NCBI GenBank assembly: GCA_934630995.1
Contig: CAKTXU010000089.1
Location: 1 to 7,295, forward strand
Source: an uncultured Eubacteriales bacterium
GTDB lineage: Bacteria; Bacillota; Clostridia; Oscillospirales; Acutalibacteraceae
DNA: 7,295 nucleotides
Reading direction: 5' to 3'
How positions within the stretch are numbered: position 1 is the first letter of the stretch; every line of letters begins with the position of its first letter. The position numbers and the translations under genes were made by a program. This document shows positions 6,248-7,295 of this stretch, piece after piece. The notes beneath the pieces are model-generated. The model did not search any database. It was given only the letters and a program-made list of their open reading frames with translations, and was not told where the DNA came from.

Positions 6248-7295
6248 GCGCCGTCCCCTCCTTCCAGTCCAAATTCCTCCCGCTTGCGCAGAATTTCAGC
6301 GTTAATCTGCTTGTTGTAGTAATTGAGCGCCTCGCGTGGATTGGTGTTGTTATAAATCACCGCCTTGAAGGCGTTGTCCACGTTGCGCGAGGTGTAATAG
6401 CCTCCCGGGATCTCAGGAATTTCCTTCACGCTTTCCCATTGCAGCCGCAGCACCTTCAGCTCGGCTGTAGACCAGGGCAGGCTCTCCAAGGCCTTGACAT
6501 TCGCCGGGTTATATCGTCCGGCTGCGCCGAGCACCGCTTCGATCTCCCGGCCGTACTGTGACTGTGTGTCCGTGCTCAGCCACCAGCGCAGGAACGCCCA
6601 CGCGCTGTCCGGATCCTCCGCCGCCGAGAGCAGCACCGACGCAGTGCCGGAGGCGGCCTCGCTGCGGTCGATGGTGCCGTCCGCCCGTTGGGTACCAGGG
6701 ATCGGCACCATCGACCATTGATTTCGGATTTCCGGCGCCGCGGTATAAATGGTCGAATAGAAGGTATAGGTGTTGATGGTCAGCGGCATTTCACCGGTGC
6801 GGAACCGGTTGTAATCGTCCTTATAGACCGGAAAGTCGTATTTGGTGTAAAACCCCGTCCATTCCTTGAACGCCTGATAGGCCGCCGGCGTATCCAGGCC
6901 GGTGCGCAGATGATCGTCGGTGTAATACTGCCCGCCGGCCTGCATCAGCAGCTCCGGAAAGATACTCGAGGTGCCCACGCCGGCCGACACCACCGAATAG
7001 GCGTCCATCGACACATACGGCAGCCCCACGTTCATGTTGCCGCGCTGCAGCACCTCCGCAACTTCGTACAGCTCATCCCAGGTTTCCGGTGGTGCAATGC
7101 CGAGCTGCGTGAAGATGTCGGTGCGGTAAAACATCATGTGGAAATTTTGGGTTTCCGGTAGGCCGTAAACATGATCTCCCAGGGTATATGGCAGAAGGGC
7201 GGAATCCATATACGAATCCGCTATCTCTGCAAACCCCTCAAACCCCTCAAGCGGCAGCGCCGCCTCCCGCAGCGCCAGATTAATCGGATCTCCCC
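6244..7295 (-). CDS. Extracellular solute-binding protein of a carbohydrate ABC importer (C-terminal part; N-terminus outside the window)
   Basis: The frame is open from the window edge (first full codon at 7293) to a TGA at 6246-6244, giving 349 visible residues. The upstream residues (DPINLALREAALPL, then EGFEGFAEIADSY) read as normal protein, so the ATG at 7209 is internal and not the start. Visible residues about 45-57 (LPETQNFHMMFYR) and the following PETWDELYEV stretch match the family 1 solute-binding fold (MalE-like, CUT1). The C-terminal segment with YYTSRNVDNAF and a final charged helix (INAEILRKREEFGL) is also typical. The missing N-terminus should carry a lipoprotein signal anchoring it outside the membrane. 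Its role would be to bind a sugar or oligosaccharide and deliver it to the permeases encoded immediately downstream. The stop overlaps the GTG start of the first permease by four bases. The ligand cannot be deduced. Family assignment is firm; the substrate is unknown. Confidence 0.9.
   Translation of the reverse strand, partial: GDPINLALREAALPLEGFEGFAEIADSYMDSALLPYTLGDHVYGLPETQNFHMMFYRTDIFTQLGIAPPETWDELYEVAEVLQRGNMNVGLPYVSMDAYSVVSAGVGTSSIFPELLMQAGGQYYTDDHLRTGLDTPAAYQAFKEWTGFYTKYDFPVYKDDYNRFRTGEMPLTINTYTFYSTIYTAAPEIRNQWSMVPIPGTQRADGTIDRSEAASGTASVLLSAAEDPDSAWAFLRWWLSTDTQSQYGREIEAVLGAAGRYNPANVKALESLPWSTAELKVLRLQWESVKEIPEIPGGYYTSRNVDNAFKAVIYNNTNPREALNYYNKQINAEILRKREEFGLEGGDGA
6257..6262 (-). promoter_or_regulatory. 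Ribosome binding site of the MalF-like permease
   Basis: A perfect AGGAGG lies inside the 3' end of the solute-binding protein gene, 9 bases before GTG 6247. It supports the GTG start and shows that the permease can be initiated independently even though its start overlaps the upstream stop. Confidence 0.85.
7232..7249. repeat. Two perfect 9-base tandem copies inside the solute-binding protein gene
   Basis: The unit aacccctca occurs twice in a row on the plus strand. On the coding strand it makes the residue pattern EGFEGF in the binding protein. The period is a multiple of three, so the frame is kept. It is probably a small in-frame duplication without special function. Confidence 0.7.

Noticed and set aside
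5622..6272. Second minus-strand frame of 216 codons overlapping the MalF-like permease
   Set aside because: It is the same DNA in a shifted frame, lacks membrane helices, and is explained by the codon bias of the permease gene.
6244..7209. ATG at 7209 as the start of the solute-binding protein
   Set aside because: The frame continues upstream to the window edge with family-like sequence and no stop. The predicted product from 7209 would also lack any signal peptide.

Overview
The window is one densely packed, single-direction gene cluster on the minus strand, read from base 7295 down to base 1. It holds six genes and both ends are cut by the window edge. In transcription order they are: the C-terminal part of an extracellular solute-binding protein; two CUT1-type (MalF-like then MalG-like) carbohydrate ABC permeases; a secreted and membrane-anchored NHL-propeller/TPR protein; a five-helix Yip1-family membrane protein; and a large exported DUF5696-type protein that runs off the left edge. 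Consecutive genes overlap by 4 bases or are separated by at most about 18 bases, so there is no room for internal terminators or conventional intergenic promoters. No RNA gene, insertion sequence, CRISPR array or attachment site was seen.

The organism is most likely a GC-rich member of the Bacillota, either a gut-type Clostridia lineage or a Paenibacillus-like lineage. This rests on the strong AGGAGG-type ribosome binding sites, the use of TTG and GTG starts, the CUT1 importer without its own ATPase gene, and the presence of DUF5696 and Yip1 genes, which I associate with these groups. The base composition looks to be just under 60% GC by eye. I cannot assign a genus.

Working model: the solute-binding protein captures an oligosaccharide or glycoconjugate outside the cell, and the two permeases import it using an ATPase encoded elsewhere. 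The other three genes are the less understood part. One presents a beta-propeller plus TPR outside the membrane, one is a polytopic membrane protein, and one is an exported protein that looks like a beta-sandwich followed by a glycosidase-like barrel. Tight coupling to the transporter suggests they help capture, process or sense the imported substrate, but the substrate cannot be read from this sequence.

Points of detail: the start of the second permease is unusual. A well-placed ATG opens a two-codon frame (ATG AAT TGA) whose stop overlaps the TTG that opens the real gene. The NHL/TPR gene also appears to start at TTG and the first permease at GTG, so three consecutive genes use non-ATG starts.
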